From the NCBI RefSeq assembly GCF_044901685.1, contig NZ_JBJDPS010000017.1, positions 57,651 through 121,650 on the forward strand: DNA of 64,000 nt, in the 5' to 3' direction. How positions within the stretch are numbered: position 1 is the first letter of the stretch; every line of letters begins with the position of its first letter. The stretch comes from Micromonospora_G sp044901685 (GTDB lineage: Bacteria > Actinomycetota > Actinomycetes > Mycobacteriales > Micromonosporaceae). The position numbers and the translations under genes were made by a program. The notes below the pieces were generated by a model. The model worked only from the letters and a program-made list of their open reading frames with translations. It had not been told where the DNA came from and did no database searches. Below, piece by piece: positions 24,673 to 33,958 of the stretch.

Positions 24673-25511
24673 CAGGGTGCCCGCCCGGTCAGGGCGAGCC
24701 GGATCCGGCGCGTGACGGTACGCCGTCGGCGCCGCCAGCCCTGGTACTCCCGAAGGTCGAGCGAGGCGGCCTGGACCACCCGGGCCGAGTGCCGCATCTG
24801 CTCGGTCCACTCGGCCACGGTGGTGACCCCGGTCCGCTTCGCCGAGAGAGGGCGGCGGGCCATGAAGTCCGCGTCGGTCAGGTAGATGGTGTGCGGGCTG
24901 CGCGGGTCGTCCATGTGGTCCTCGGGCAGGAACGGGTGGTACCACCCGTTGACCCAGCCGAGTCGCGCCGCGCGCAGGCACCATGTGGTGAAGGTGTCCT
25001 GCTCGGTCAGGGGGCCGACCTGGCGGACCACCTCCCGTTTGAGCAGGTAGCCGCTGCCCTGCACCCAGTGGTTGCGCATCAGCCGGTGCCCGTTCGGGTA
25101 GTCGGCCAGCTTGGCGGCGACGAGTTCGTCGTCGACGTCCTCGTCCGGGAACCGCCAGGTGCCGATCACGCCGAACTCGGTCACGTCGTCGTGGGCCTGG
25201 CGCAGCGTGCCGAGCCAGGTGGGGTCGGGCAGGCAGTCGTCGTCCACCTTGCTGAGGTAGTCCCCGGTCGCCTCCTGCCAGAGCCAGTTGGTGGGCTCGC
25301 GCAGGCCGGCGTTGACGACGCTGTGGTGGAACCGGTGCACTCTCGGGTGGTCGCGCAGCTCCTCGACGGCGTCGAGGGTGGCCTGGTCGGTGCCGTTGTG
25401 CCAGAGCCAGACCCGGGCGTCCGGCGGGCAGGTGGCGAGCAGGTGCGGCAGGGAGAGCCGCACGTACTCCGGCCGGTCGTACGTGATCATGAGAATGTCG
25501 ATACCGGTCAC
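24669..25511 (-). CDS. Family 2 glycosyltransferase
   Basis: GT2-like enzyme of 280 aa. DILMITYDRPEYVRLSL begins the fold and LSKVDDDCLPDPTW carries the metal-binding acidic cluster; a second-half WVQGSGYLLKREVVRQVG region and QDTFTTWCLRAARLG fit acceptor binding. There is no membrane segment. GTG 25511 has GAGGTG upstream. It is 25 nt after the Wzy-like gene and overlaps the next GT2 gene by 4 nt. Confidence 0.86.
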   Translation of the reverse strand: MTGIDILMITYDRPEYVRLSLPHLLATCPPDARVWLWHNGTDQATLDAVEELRDHPRVHRFHHSVVNAGLREPTNWLWQEATGDYLSKVDDDCLPDPTWLGTLRQAHDDVTEFGVIGTWRFPDEDVDDELVAAKLADYPNGHRLMRNHWVQGSGYLLKREVVRQVGPLTEQDTFTTWCLRAARLGWVNGWYHPFLPEDHMDDPRSPHTIYLTDADFMARRPLSAKRTGVTTVAEWTEQMRHSARVVQAASLDLREYQGWRRRRRTVTRRIRLALTGRAPW

Positions 25512-25536
25512 GCGTACACCTCGGTGGTTCGCTCGG

Positions 25537-26886
25537 TCATGACGCCCCGCTGTTGATCCGCTCGGCCCGGGTCAGTCGCCACAGCGCGCCGGCGAGGCCG
25601 AGCAGCAGGTGCACCGTGATGAAGTAGGTGGTGAAGTAGAGCGCGTCGAAGGTGAAGGCGGAGACCGCCGCCACGCCGATCGTCACCGCCAGTACGGCGG
25701 CCAGGTCGCGGTCCCGTTCGCTGGCCGCGAACCGGCGGACCCGGCCGGCGACCACGATGCCCACCAGGAAGAAGAGGGCCAGCCCGGCCACCCCGACGAT
25801 GCCGGTGCTGACCAGGGTGACCAGCCACTGGTTGTCCAGCAACTGGTACAACTCGGGCAACCAGGTGCCGACACCGCGACCGAACCAGGGCCGTTCCTTG
25901 ATGTACGGCGCGACAAACGCGTAGTCCTCCAGCCGTCCCTGCACGCTCGGGTCGTTCTCCCCGGCGAAGAGCAGCGCCCGCAGGGTGGCCAGCAGCCCCG
26001 GCTTGCCGACCTGGATCAGCGCGGCGAGGAAGAACCCGATCACCAGTACGTTGAACGTGGTCCGCAACGGCCAGACCAGGATGAAGAGCAGGATCGCGGC
26101 GGCGAGCGCGAGCACCCCGGTCCGGGAGAGCGAGATCGGGATGACCGCCGCCTGGATCATCGCCAGGGCGCCGTAGATCTGCCGCCCACGCCGGTTGTCC
26201 GAGAAGCGGGCGTAGTGGATCGCGACCACCAGGCCGATCACCATCAGCACGCTGAACTCGATGTAGTGCCCGGCGGTGCCGGCGACCCGGACCAGCCCGC
26301 CGCCACCGCGCGCGTCGAAGCCGATCAGGTCCTTCTGGAACGTCAGCAGTGGCGGCAGCTTCAGGTAGGTGGTGAAGTCCACCCGGAGGATGAACTGGGC
26401 CAGCGCGAAGAGCGCCATCACCGTCGAGCCCCAGGCCAGCGCCCGGAGCACGTGGTCGATCCGTTCCCGGGTGAGGACCCCGTCGGCCGCCGCGAGCATC
26501 ACACCGGCCCCGGCCAACGCCATCAGGATGGTCCGGTCCGCGCTGTTCGCCTCCAGCACCGACATGCCCCGGGCCTCACCGGCGATGTACGACACGCCGA
26601 TGGTGGCCAGGTAGAGCGCCAGTGCCCAGCGCATCGGCTGCTGACCACGGGTGACCAGGGTCGGGTGCAGGCGGGTCAGGCTCCACCAGACGATCAGGAA
26701 GAAGCCGACGATCACGCCCGGCCGGCCGAGCGTGGTCAGCGGCGGGAAGATCAGCCGCGCGGGGAGCAGGTACGCCAGCAGTACCGACGCGATCAGTACG
26801 GCGGTGGCGTCCGGGAAGTGGCGTACGGCGGGAGTGATCCCGTCGTACACGGTGGCGGATCGTCGCGAGGATAGGTAGGTGGGCAC
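25537..26886 (-). CDS. O-antigen ligase/Wzy-like polysaccharide polymerase
   Basis: Polytopic membrane protein of 449 aa with about 11-12 hydrophobic segments. A large polar loop between residues 300 and 345 (GENDPSVQGRLEDYAFVAPY, PWFGRGVGTW) matches the RG...GxG loop of the Wzy_C/O-antigen ligase family. In a Wzx/Wzy pathway it would polymerise lipid-linked repeat units on the outer face of the membrane. It sits between the Wzz-like and GT2 genes and has a plausible Wzx partner at 37750. Confidence 0.85.
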   Translation of the reverse strand: MPTYLSSRRSATVYDGITPAVRHFPDATAVLIASVLLAYLLPARLIFPPLTTLGRPGVIVGFFLIVWWSLTRLHPTLVTRGQQPMRWALALYLATIGVSYIAGEARGMSVLEANSADRTILMALAGAGVMLAAADGVLTRERIDHVLRALAWGSTVMALFALAQFILRVDFTTYLKLPPLLTFQKDLIGFDARGGGGLVRVAGTAGHYIEFSVLMVIGLVVAIHYARFSDNRRGRQIYGALAMIQAAVIPISLSRTGVLALAAAILLFILVWPLRTTFNVLVIGFFLAALIQVGKPGLLATLRALLFAGENDPSVQGRLEDYAFVAPYIKERPWFGRGVGTWLPELYQLLDNQWLVTLVSTGIVGVAGLALFFLVGIVVAGRVRRFAASERDRDLAAVLAVTIGVAAVSAFTFDALYFTTYFITVHLLLGLAGALWRLTRAERINSGAS

Positions 26887-26921
26887 GTCATCCGCTCCGT
26901 CGGTACGTCATCGCGGCGTGG

Positions 26922-27836
26922 CTATTTGCCCGTGTCGTCGGCGGGACGGCGGACCGCGGTGAGCAGGATCGTGTCGTCGGACTGCGGCGCGCGGACGAAG
27001 TCCGCCGAGATCTGCGGCGGTGCGGTGCCGGCCCGCTCGCCGGTGCCGGAGGCCGGGCCGGTCCCGGTCGGGCCGCCGAGGTTGCCGACCACCTGGGTCG
27101 CGTCGCCGGAGTCGGCGCTCCCCTTCGGGCCGGGAATCGGCCGGCGGGCACCACCGACCGTCGCCTGCCCGGCGTTCCACGCCATCGACGTGCGGGCGCC
27201 GTGCCGGTCGGCCAGCTTGGCCCGGTCGCGGCGACGGACGATCGCGTCGTATCCGACCGCGGCGGCGGCGGCGAGCAGCAGGCCGATGGCGACCACCACG
27301 ATCTGGGCCCGGAGTACGTTCGACCGGGACTGGACGATGTTCAGGCCCGGGTCGAGCACCTGCGTGGTGATCTGCTCGCCGGCCTTCGGCTTGTACTCGG
27401 CCTGCTTGCCGGCGACCTCCTCGCCGATCAGCTTCGTCACCGACGTGACCGTGGCCAGTGCCTCGCCGTGGCTGGCGGCGGTCACCTCGATGGTCAGGAT
27501 GGGACTGCGGTTGACCAGCCCGACCTCGTACTCGGTGTTGCCGCCGGCCGCCTGCACCTTGACCCGGGCGTCGTGCGCGGAGATGGAGATCTGGACGGCC
27601 TGGGCCATCGCGTTCTCGCCGACCCGCAGCCACGGGTTGCCCGGTTGCGGGCTGGCGTTCGGCGCGGGCGCGGCCGGGCTGGTGGTCGGCGGCACCAGCA
27701 GGACCGCCGCCGAGGTCTTGTATTCGGGTTGGATCGCGGCACCGAGCGTGAACGCGGCGGCGAGGGTCAGGACCACGACCGGCGTCGTGACATACCATCG
27801 CCGAAACATGAGTTTCAGCAGGTCGAGAAGGTCCAT
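26922..27836 (-). CDS. Wzz-like polysaccharide chain-length determinant
   Basis: Polysaccharide co-polymerase-type protein of 304 aa. One membrane helix lies at about 16-34 and a second at about 174-194, flanking a periplasm-side (extracytoplasmic) domain that includes YKTSAAVLLVPPTTSP and an alpha/beta region. The 110-residue cytoplasmic tail is Gly/Pro-rich with no kinase motif, so any tyrosine kinase must be separate. The ATG at 27836 has AAGGGG upstream. Its place beside the Wzy-like gene supports a role in setting polymer length. Confidence 0.85.
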   Translation of the reverse strand: MDLLDLLKLMFRRWYVTTPVVVLTLAAAFTLGAAIQPEYKTSAAVLLVPPTTSPAAPAPNASPQPGNPWLRVGENAMAQAVQISISAHDARVKVQAAGGNTEYEVGLVNRSPILTIEVTAASHGEALATVTSVTKLIGEEVAGKQAEYKPKAGEQITTQVLDPGLNIVQSRSNVLRAQIVVVAIGLLLAAAAAVGYDAIVRRRDRAKLADRHGARTSMAWNAGQATVGGARRPIPGPKGSADSGDATQVVGNLGGPTGTGPASGTGERAGTAPPQISADFVRAPQSDDTILLTAVRRPADDTGK

Positions 27837-27897
27837 CGATCGACCCCTTTAGGTGCGCGAACGGATGCGGCAGAGATGTGGCGAGATCGGTCCGGGC

Positions 27898-29298
27898 TCA
27901 CGGGACCGCCTCTTTCGTACCATGCTGGGGGCTGGACCGACGTGCGGCATCCGTCCCGGTTTCGTCCGAAACCGAGTTGTAACCGCCTGGTTCACGCCGG
28001 AGCAGTCGATCCCAGAGCCGGATGTACGCCTTGGCCTGGTGGTCCCAGGCTAGTCGCTCGGTGAACCGTCGCCGGGCCACCACGCTCATCGCGCTGCGCG
28101 CCGCCTCGTCGCCGAGAAGCTGGTCGAGCGCCTTGGCCAACTCGTCCGGGGTGCCGTTCGGCACGTAGCTGGCCGCGTCCTCGGCGGTACGTCGCGTCTC
28201 CAGCAGGTCGACCGCGACCACCGGCAGCCCTCGGGCGACGTACTCCACGGTCTTCGCCATCGTGGAAAGTTCGGCCATTCGGGTCGGTGGGTCCGGCTGG
28301 ATGGCGATCGACGCCGACCGCAGGAGTGAGTCGACCTCGTCGCCCTCGAGCCAGCCGGTGAACGTCACGACGTCGGTGATGCCCCGTTGCTCGGCAAGCT
28401 CGCGCAGTTCGGGGAGGCACTCCCCGTCACCGGCCACGACGAGGCGCCAGTCCTCGCCGCCGCGCAGACCGACCAGGCGCTCGGCGGCCAGGACCGCGGC
28501 GTCGACGTGGTCCTGCGGATTGATGACGCCGAGGTAAACGATTGTCTGCCGATTTGTTTCCGGTGAGTCCGAAACTGTTCCGACCTGTTCTGTCCTGGAC
28601 GGTCCCACTTCGGCCAGTGTGGGTCCATTGCGGACCACCACCACCCGTTCCGGATCGCAGCCGCCCCGGGAGATGGCCAGTTCACGGTACGACTCGTTGG
28701 TGGAGACCACGGCCGAGGCGCAGCGCCAGGAGAGTTTCTCGAACAGTCGCAGAACGCGCAGTACGGCCGGTCGCGGACGATCTGTCTTGCACTCGTACAA
28801 CTCGGGGCTGAGATCGTGGTGGTCGAAGACGAAGGGGCGGCCGAGCGCCCGCATCAGGAGCGCGACCACCCAGAAGACGTCCGGCGGGTTGCACGCCTGC
28901 ACCGCGTCGACCCGGCCGCGCAGCATGATCCCAAGCAGCCGGGTGGTGACCGCGACCAGAGCCCAGGCGAACTCGGCGGCGAAGGAGAGGACCCCGGAGC
29001 CGGCGAGTGGTTGCGGGAACGACCGGATCGCGGTGTCGACGGTTCCGGGCAGCATGGTCAGCCGCCCCGGGCCGCGTGGGCAGATCACGGTGACCCGGTA
29101 GCCGGCGGCTTCCAGTGCCAGGCATTCCCGGATCACCCGGCGGTCCCGTTCGACGGGCAGGTTGACCACGACGATGACGACATGTGGACGTCGGCTGGCC
29201 ATCCCCAACTCCGATCCGCGCAGCTCGGACAGTGTTTTCGATGGAAGATCGCGGCGCGTGGGCGCCGCGACCGGAAGGGTTCCCGGGTACCGGGACAT
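27898..29298 (-). CDS. Family 4 glycosyltransferase
   Basis: GT-B fold glycosyltransferase of 466 aa, first gene of the minus-strand block. The N-terminal domain contains NLPVERDRRVIRECLALEAAGYRVTVI; the C-terminal domain has GWLEGDEVDSLLRSASIAI and MAKTVEYVARGLPVVAVDL, with Glu in the donor-binding position (E-x7-type motif). The last 25 residues are Ser/Arg/Thr-rich. ATG 29298 is used; an internal ATG at 29202 would start directly at the fold. Donor sugar unknown. Its upstream region is shared with the giant secreted gene at 29666. Confidence 0.88.
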   Translation of the reverse strand: MSRYPGTLPVAAPTRRDLPSKTLSELRGSELGMASRRPHVVIVVVNLPVERDRRVIRECLALEAAGYRVTVICPRGPGRLTMLPGTVDTAIRSFPQPLAGSGVLSFAAEFAWALVAVTTRLLGIMLRGRVDAVQACNPPDVFWVVALLMRALGRPFVFDHHDLSPELYECKTDRPRPAVLRVLRLFEKLSWRCASAVVSTNESYRELAISRGGCDPERVVVVRNGPTLAEVGPSRTEQVGTVSDSPETNRQTIVYLGVINPQDHVDAAVLAAERLVGLRGGEDWRLVVAGDGECLPELRELAEQRGITDVVTFTGWLEGDEVDSLLRSASIAIQPDPPTRMAELSTMAKTVEYVARGLPVVAVDLLETRRTAEDAASYVPNGTPDELAKALDQLLGDEAARSAMSVVARRRFTERLAWDHQAKAYIRLWDRLLRREPGGYNSVSDETGTDAARRSSPQHGTKEAVP

Positions 29299-29665
29299 TG
29301 TTCTACGAAGACATTTCCTTACCGACGCGGGATGGGCAAGCAGCGGCGATTCGCGAGTGATGTCGACTTAATTACAAGGCGGAGGCCGATCGGCCGATTG
29401 CTCTTTCATGCGTTCATCCGGACTTCATCAGTACGTACGGCCTGCGTCCTGACTGGCAGTTCCACGAGCCTGTCCGGCCCGGCCTGCTGAAACGTCCGGA
29501 GCCGCGAAAGGGCCGATCAGTGGGGTTCAGTCCGAGGTCAGTCGGGGGCATTTGTAAATGTTGATGAGATGGCTACCCTGTGCCTGCGATCGGCCGGCTG
29601 GCACCGGGCGGTGGCGCGCGGTACGCGGCACGCGTACCCCGGTGGGGGTGTGGGGAAGGGGTGCG
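29299..29665. other. Divergent control region of the exopolysaccharide locus
   Basis: Separates the GT4-led minus operon and the first giant secreted gene. It is less GC-rich than its surroundings around 29340-29420. It contains ATCGGCCGAT (near 29389) and the near-palindrome CATTTGTAAATG (29549-29560). No open frame is credible and no known riboswitch motif was recognised. Confidence 0.5.
29552..29579 (+). promoter_or_regulatory. Possible promoter of the first giant secreted gene
   Basis: TTGTAA (29552-29557), 16 nt, TACCCT (29574-29579), about 87 nt before the ATG at 29666. The -35 box lies inside the inverted repeat CATTTGTAAATG, which could be an operator. Confidence 0.35.
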
Positions 29666-32600
29666 ATGACGCGCCTGCGTCGAATCATGCGTGTGACCAT
29701 GGCCGGGATCCTGTTGGGCAGCGTGCTGGCCCCGCTGCGGGCGACCGTGGCGGAGGCGGTCACGCTGCCCAGCGGGTTCCAGGAGCAGATCGTGTACAGC
29801 GGTCTCTCCCAGCCGACCAACATCGAGTTCGCCCCGGACGGGCGGGTGTTCGTGGCGGAGAAGGGCGGGCGGATCAAGGTCTTCGACGACCTGGCCGACC
29901 CCACCCCGACGGTCTTCGCCGACCTCTCGACAAACGTGCACAACCAGTGGGACCGGGGCCTGCTCGGGCTGGCGCTGCCGCCCGACTTCCCGACCACACC
30001 GTGGGTGTACGTGCTGTACACCTACGACGCGCCGCCCGGCCGGACCGCACCGGTCTGGAACGACACCTGCGGCGACGCCAACAACGGCCGGTGCGTGGTG
30101 ACCGGCCGGCTCTCCCGGCTCCAGGCCAACGGCAACGTGATGACCGGCGCCGAGCAGGTGCTGATCCAGGACTGGTGCCAGCAGTACCCCAGCCACTCGG
30201 TCGGTGACCTGCGCTTCGGTGCCGACGGCATGCTGTACGCCAGCGCCGGTGACGGCGCCAGCTTCAGCGCGGTCGACTACGGCCAGCTCGGCAATCCCAA
30301 CAACCCGTGCGGCGACCCGCCGGGCGGGTCGATGAACCCGCCGTCGGCCCAGGGCGGCGCGCTGCGCTCCCAGGACGTACGGACCACCGGGGACCCGACC
30401 GGGCTCGACGGTACGGTGATCCGGCTCAACCCGGCCACCGGCGCCGCCGCCCCGGGCAACCCGCTGATCGGCTCCTCCGACCTGAACGCCCGCCGGATCG
30501 TCGGGCAGGGCCTGCGGAACCCGTTCCGGTTCACCATGCGTCCCGGCACCAACGAGGTGTGGCTCGGCGACGTGGGCTGGAACGTCTGGGAGGAGATCGA
30601 CCGGTTGGCCAACCCGACCGGCGGCGTGACCAACTTCGGCTGGCCCTGTTACGAGGGCGCGGGGCGGATGTCGAGCTACGACAACGCCAACCTGACCCTC
30701 TGCGAGACGCTCTACAGCGGCGCCGGCCAGACCTCGCCGTACTTCACGTACAACCACAGCGCCGAGGTGGTGCCCGGGGAGGTCTGCTCGGCCGGTGGGG
30801 ACGCCGTCTCCGGGCTGGCGTTCTACCCGACCAGCGGCGGTAACTACCCGGCGTCGTACGCCGGTGCGCTCTTCTTCGCGGACTACTCGCGCAACTGCAT
30901 CTACGCGGTGCGCCCGACCACCCCCGGCGGGCTGCCGAGTCCGGGCAACATCCAGGCGTTCGGCCAGGCCGCGTCGAACCCGACCGACCTCGCCGTCGGG
31001 CCGGGCGCCGAGCTCTACTACGTCGACCTCGGCGGCGGTACGGTCCGGCGGATCCGGTACTTCCCGGGCAACCAGCCGCCGACCGCGTCGATCGACGCCG
31101 AGCCGACCACCGGCACCGCCCCGTTGACGGTCGACTTCGACGGCACCGGCTCGACCGACCCCGACCCGGCGGACGAGGGCCGACTGACCTACAAGTGGGA
31201 CTTCACCGACGACGGCACGGTCGACGCGACCACACCGACCGCGAGCTTCACGTACGCCGCCGGTGGCACGTACACGGCGCGACTGACCGTGACGGACACG
31301 CTCGGCGTCTCCGCCAGCACCACCATCACCGTCCAACCGGGCAACACCGCGCCGACCGCGGTGGTCGACGCCCCGGTCGCCGGCACCACCTGGAAGGTCG
31401 GTGACACGCTCAGCTTCAGCGGGCACGCCAGCGACCCGCAGCAGGGCTCGCTGCCGGCGAGCGGGTTGACCTGGCGGCTGCGGATGGAGCACTGCGAGTC
31501 GGTCGGCAACTGCCACACCCACCAGCTCCAGGAGTGGACCGGGGTGGGCTCCGGCTCGTTCGTCGCACCGGACCACGAGTACCCGTCGTACCTGGAGCTG
31601 GAGCTGACCGCGCGGGACGCGGACGGGCTGTCGCACACGGTGGTCCGGCGGTTGGACCCGCGAACGGTCGACCTGACCTTCGCCAGTGACCCGGCCGGGC
31701 TCCAGCTCAGCGTCGGGCCGACCGCCGGGACGACGCCGTTCACCCGTACGGTGATCGTCGGTTCGACCAACACGGTGAGCGCGCCCAGCCCGCAGAGCGC
31801 GAACGCCAGCACGCACACGTTCGCGAGCTGGTCCGACGGGGGTGCGGCGACACACGTGATCACCGCGCCGGAGGCGCCGACCACCTACACGGCGACCTAC
31901 ACCAGCACCGCCGGCTGCTCCGACAGCTTCGGCTACACCTGCGCCGCCACCACCGAGCGGCCGTTCGTGCCCGCCGACGGGGCGGTGCTGCCGCTCACCG
32001 GCGACGAGGGGGTCGCGCAGGTGAACCTGCCGTTCGGCTTCCCGTTGTACGGCGAGACGCACGGCACCGCCTGGATCTCCACGAACGGCTTCCTCTCCTT
32101 CACCGACCCGGCGTCGGCGGCTCCGATCAACGGGGCGATACCCGGCGCCGAGCTGCCGAACGCGGCGATCTACCCGTTCTGGGACGACCTCGTCCAGCGC
32201 GCGGACTCGACCGTACGGACCGACGTGGTCGGCACCGCGCCGAACCGGCGGTTCGTGGTGGAGTGGCGCAACAGCGGGTTGTACGGCTCCTCGTCGGCCC
32301 GGGTCACGTTCGCGGCGGTGCTCAGCGAGCAGGGTGAGATCACCTTCAGCTACGCCGACCTGGCCGGCAACGGTCGGGAGCAGGGCGACTCGGCCACGGT
32401 GGGGATCGAGGACGGTACGGGCGCGGTGGCGCTGGGCTACTCCACCGACCAGCCCGCGCTGCGCAACGGCACCTCGGTGGTCTTCACCCCGCCCGGCGGC
32501 ACCCCGCCACCGACCACCGGTTCCCTCTCCGGTGTGGTGACGGCGCTGGCGACCGGGCTGCCGGTGGTCGGGGCGACGGTCACCCTCTCGCCGGGCGGCC

Positions 32601-33349
32601 GGACCGCGACGACCGGCCTGGACGGGTCGTACAGCCTCAACGCGGTGACGCCCGGCGGCTACACCGTCACCGGTTCGGCGCTCGGCGGGCTGCTCACCGG
32701 CTCGGCCGAGGCCACCGTCACCGCCGGTGGCACGCACACCGCGAACCTCGCGCTGACCCTGCCCCCGTCCGAGGAGCCGGGTTATGCCAAGACAACCGAG
32801 CCCCGGGCGTTCGTCCCGGCCGAGGGTGAGCTGGTGCCGTTGACCGGGGACGAGTCGTTGGCGCAGGTGGCCCTGCCGTTCACGTTCCCCTTCTACGGCC
32901 AGGGCTACGACTCGGCCTGGATCTCCAGCAACGGTTTCCTCTCGTTCCTCGACCCCGGCGACGCCCAACCGATCAACACGGCGGTGCCGGGCGCGGCCAC
33001 GCCGAACGCCGCGATCTACCCGTTCTGGGACGACCTGGTGATCCGGGCGGACACCACGGTCCGGACCGCCGAGATCGGCTTCGGGGCGGACCGGAAGTTC
33101 GTGGTGGAGTGGCGCAACATCGGGATGTACGGCTCGTCCTCGGCCCGGATCACGGTCGAGGCGATCCTCTCGGCCAACGGTGAGATCGCGTTCAACTACG
33201 CCGACCTGGCCACCACCAAGCCGGCCGAGCTGGGTGGCGGAGCCACGGTCGGCGTCGAGAATCCCGCCGGTACGGCCGCCGTCCAGCACTCCTTCGACCA
33301 GCCCACCCTGGTCAACGGTACGGCGATCATCTTCCACCCGGTCTCCTGA
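29666..33349 (+). CDS. Giant secreted sugar-dehydrogenase-like protein with PKD and duplicated beta domains (paralogue 1)
   Basis: Secreted multidomain protein of 1227 aa. Signal peptide about 1-31. Residues 35-465: soluble-glucose/sorbosone dehydrogenase (GSDH) six-bladed propeller with SHSVGDLRFGADG, GQGLRNPFRFTMRPG and GDVGWNVWEEID, the His, Arg-Asn and acidic positions expected around PQQ. Residues 470-557: PKD domain. Residues 558-660: Ig-like. Residues 665-748: InlB-B-repeat-like. Residues 750-943 and 1035-1227: two copies of a beta-rich domain (NAAIYPFWDDL, EWRN.G.YGSSSAR) resembling nidogen-type modules, with a carboxypeptidase-regulatory-like domain at 950-1032 between. ATG 29666 has GGGGAAGGGG upstream. 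Oxidation of cell-surface sugars is inferred; a purely structural role is possible. Confidence 0.85.
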   Translation: MTRLRRIMRVTMAGILLGSVLAPLRATVAEAVTLPSGFQEQIVYSGLSQPTNIEFAPDGRVFVAEKGGRIKVFDDLADPTPTVFADLSTNVHNQWDRGLLGLALPPDFPTTPWVYVLYTYDAPPGRTAPVWNDTCGDANNGRCVVTGRLSRLQANGNVMTGAEQVLIQDWCQQYPSHSVGDLRFGADGMLYASAGDGASFSAVDYGQLGNPNNPCGDPPGGSMNPPSAQGGALRSQDVRTTGDPTGLDGTVIRLNPATGAAAPGNPLIGSSDLNARRIVGQGLRNPFRFTMRPGTNEVWLGDVGWNVWEEIDRLANPTGGVTNFGWPCYEGAGRMSSYDNANLTLCETLYSGAGQTSPYFTYNHSAEVVPGEVCSAGGDAVSGLAFYPTSGGNYPASYAGALFFADYSRNCIYAVRPTTPGGLPSPGNIQAFGQAASNPTDLAVGPGAELYYVDLGGGTVRRIRYFPGNQPPTASIDAEPTTGTAPLTVDFDGTGSTDPDPADEGRLTYKWDFTDDGTVDATTPTASFTYAAGGTYTARLTVTDTLGVSASTTITVQPGNTAPTAVVDAPVAGTTWKVGDTLSFSGHASDPQQGSLPASGLTWRLRMEHCESVGNCHTHQLQEWTGVGSGSFVAPDHEYPSYLELELTARDADGLSHTVVRRLDPRTVDLTFASDPAGLQLSVGPTAGTTPFTRTVIVGSTNTVSAPSPQSANASTHTFASWSDGGAATHVITAPEAPTTYTATYTSTAGCSDSFGYTCAATTERPFVPADGAVLPLTGDEGVAQVNLPFGFPLYGETHGTAWISTNGFLSFTDPASAAPINGAIPGAELPNAAIYPFWDDLVQRADSTVRTDVVGTAPNRRFVVEWRNSGLYGSSSARVTFAAVLSEQGEITFSYADLAGNGREQGDSATVGIEDGTGAVALGYSTDQPALRNGTSVVFTPPGGTPPPTTGSLSGVVTALATGLPVVGATVTLSPGGRTATTGLDGSYSLNAVTPGGYTVTGSALGGLLTGSAEATVTAGGTHTANLALTLPPSEEPGYAKTTEPRAFVPAEGELVPLTGDESLAQVALPFTFPFYGQGYDSAWISSNGFLSFLDPGDAQPINTAVPGAATPNAAIYPFWDDLVIRADTTVRTAEIGFGADRKFVVEWRNIGMYGSSSARITVEAILSANGEIAFNYADLATTKPAELGGGATVGVENPAGTAAVQHSFDQPTLVNGTAIIFHPVS

Positions 33350-33958
33350 GCGGGCACTCGACCCACGGTGGTTGATCGGCCGATGTGGGCGGCTGACCGG
33401 TCGTTAAGTCGACCCGGTCGGCCGCCCCCGGCGGTCGGCGAACCGACAGCCAGGCGGGAAGCGTTCCGGTAATTCTTGGACGGCACCATTTTCGGCGGTG
33501 CGGGACCACCGCCGGACAATCGTCATACGTGGATGCATGGGGCGAGCCACGGTGATTCGGCGCGGCCGGCAGTGACGCTGGTCCGCGCGGTCGGATACAC
33601 AAAACCCGAGGTCGGGGCGGTTTCGAAGTTTCGGGGCCGAGCGGTTCGGGGTAACCGACATCACGGAAACATGTCAACAGCAACACGGTGAGTAGTTTGA
33701 GTCGTGGCTCAGTGGTCCTCCGACTGTCCTGATCGGACGGACCGGTGCCGCTATAGTGGCGCGGTCCCAGGTGGGCCGACCTTCCATGACCGTCGATCGG
33801 GTGATGCGGTTCGGCTGACCGGGTGCCAAGACGGGCCGCTAAGGGGGCGAGTATCGCTCCCCGGACTGGCAGCCTGACTGCGGAATCAGTCCCGCAGATT
33901 CCGTTTGCGCAGGTCCCACCGGCATTTCGGTACCACGCCGTGAGTTAGGAGAACAGTG
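33350..33958. other. 609-bp non-coding region between the two giant genes
   Basis: No credible gene. It has a less GC-rich part (33480-33720), a possible -10 at 33752, and an AGGAG ribosome site at 33947-33951. I looked for c-di-GMP and c-di-AMP riboswitch cores and did not recognise one, but the roughly 200-nt leader between the possible promoter and start leaves room for a regulatory RNA. Confidence 0.5.
33752..33757 (+). promoter_or_regulatory. Possible -10 element of the second giant gene
   Basis: TATAGT, close to the consensus TATAAT. The best -35 at 17-nt spacing is the weak CTGATC at 33729-33734. It would give a leader of about 195 nt. Confidence 0.35.

Noticed and set aside
29573..33337. 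1254-aa antisense frame opposite the first giant gene
   Set aside because: Mirror of a GC-biased coding strand; repetitive Arg/Gly/Val composition, no domain and no ribosome site. The same applies to 33839-37630.
33350..33958. c-di-GMP or c-di-AMP riboswitch before the second giant gene
   Set aside because: I could not find the conserved cores of either class; kept only as an unexplained leader.
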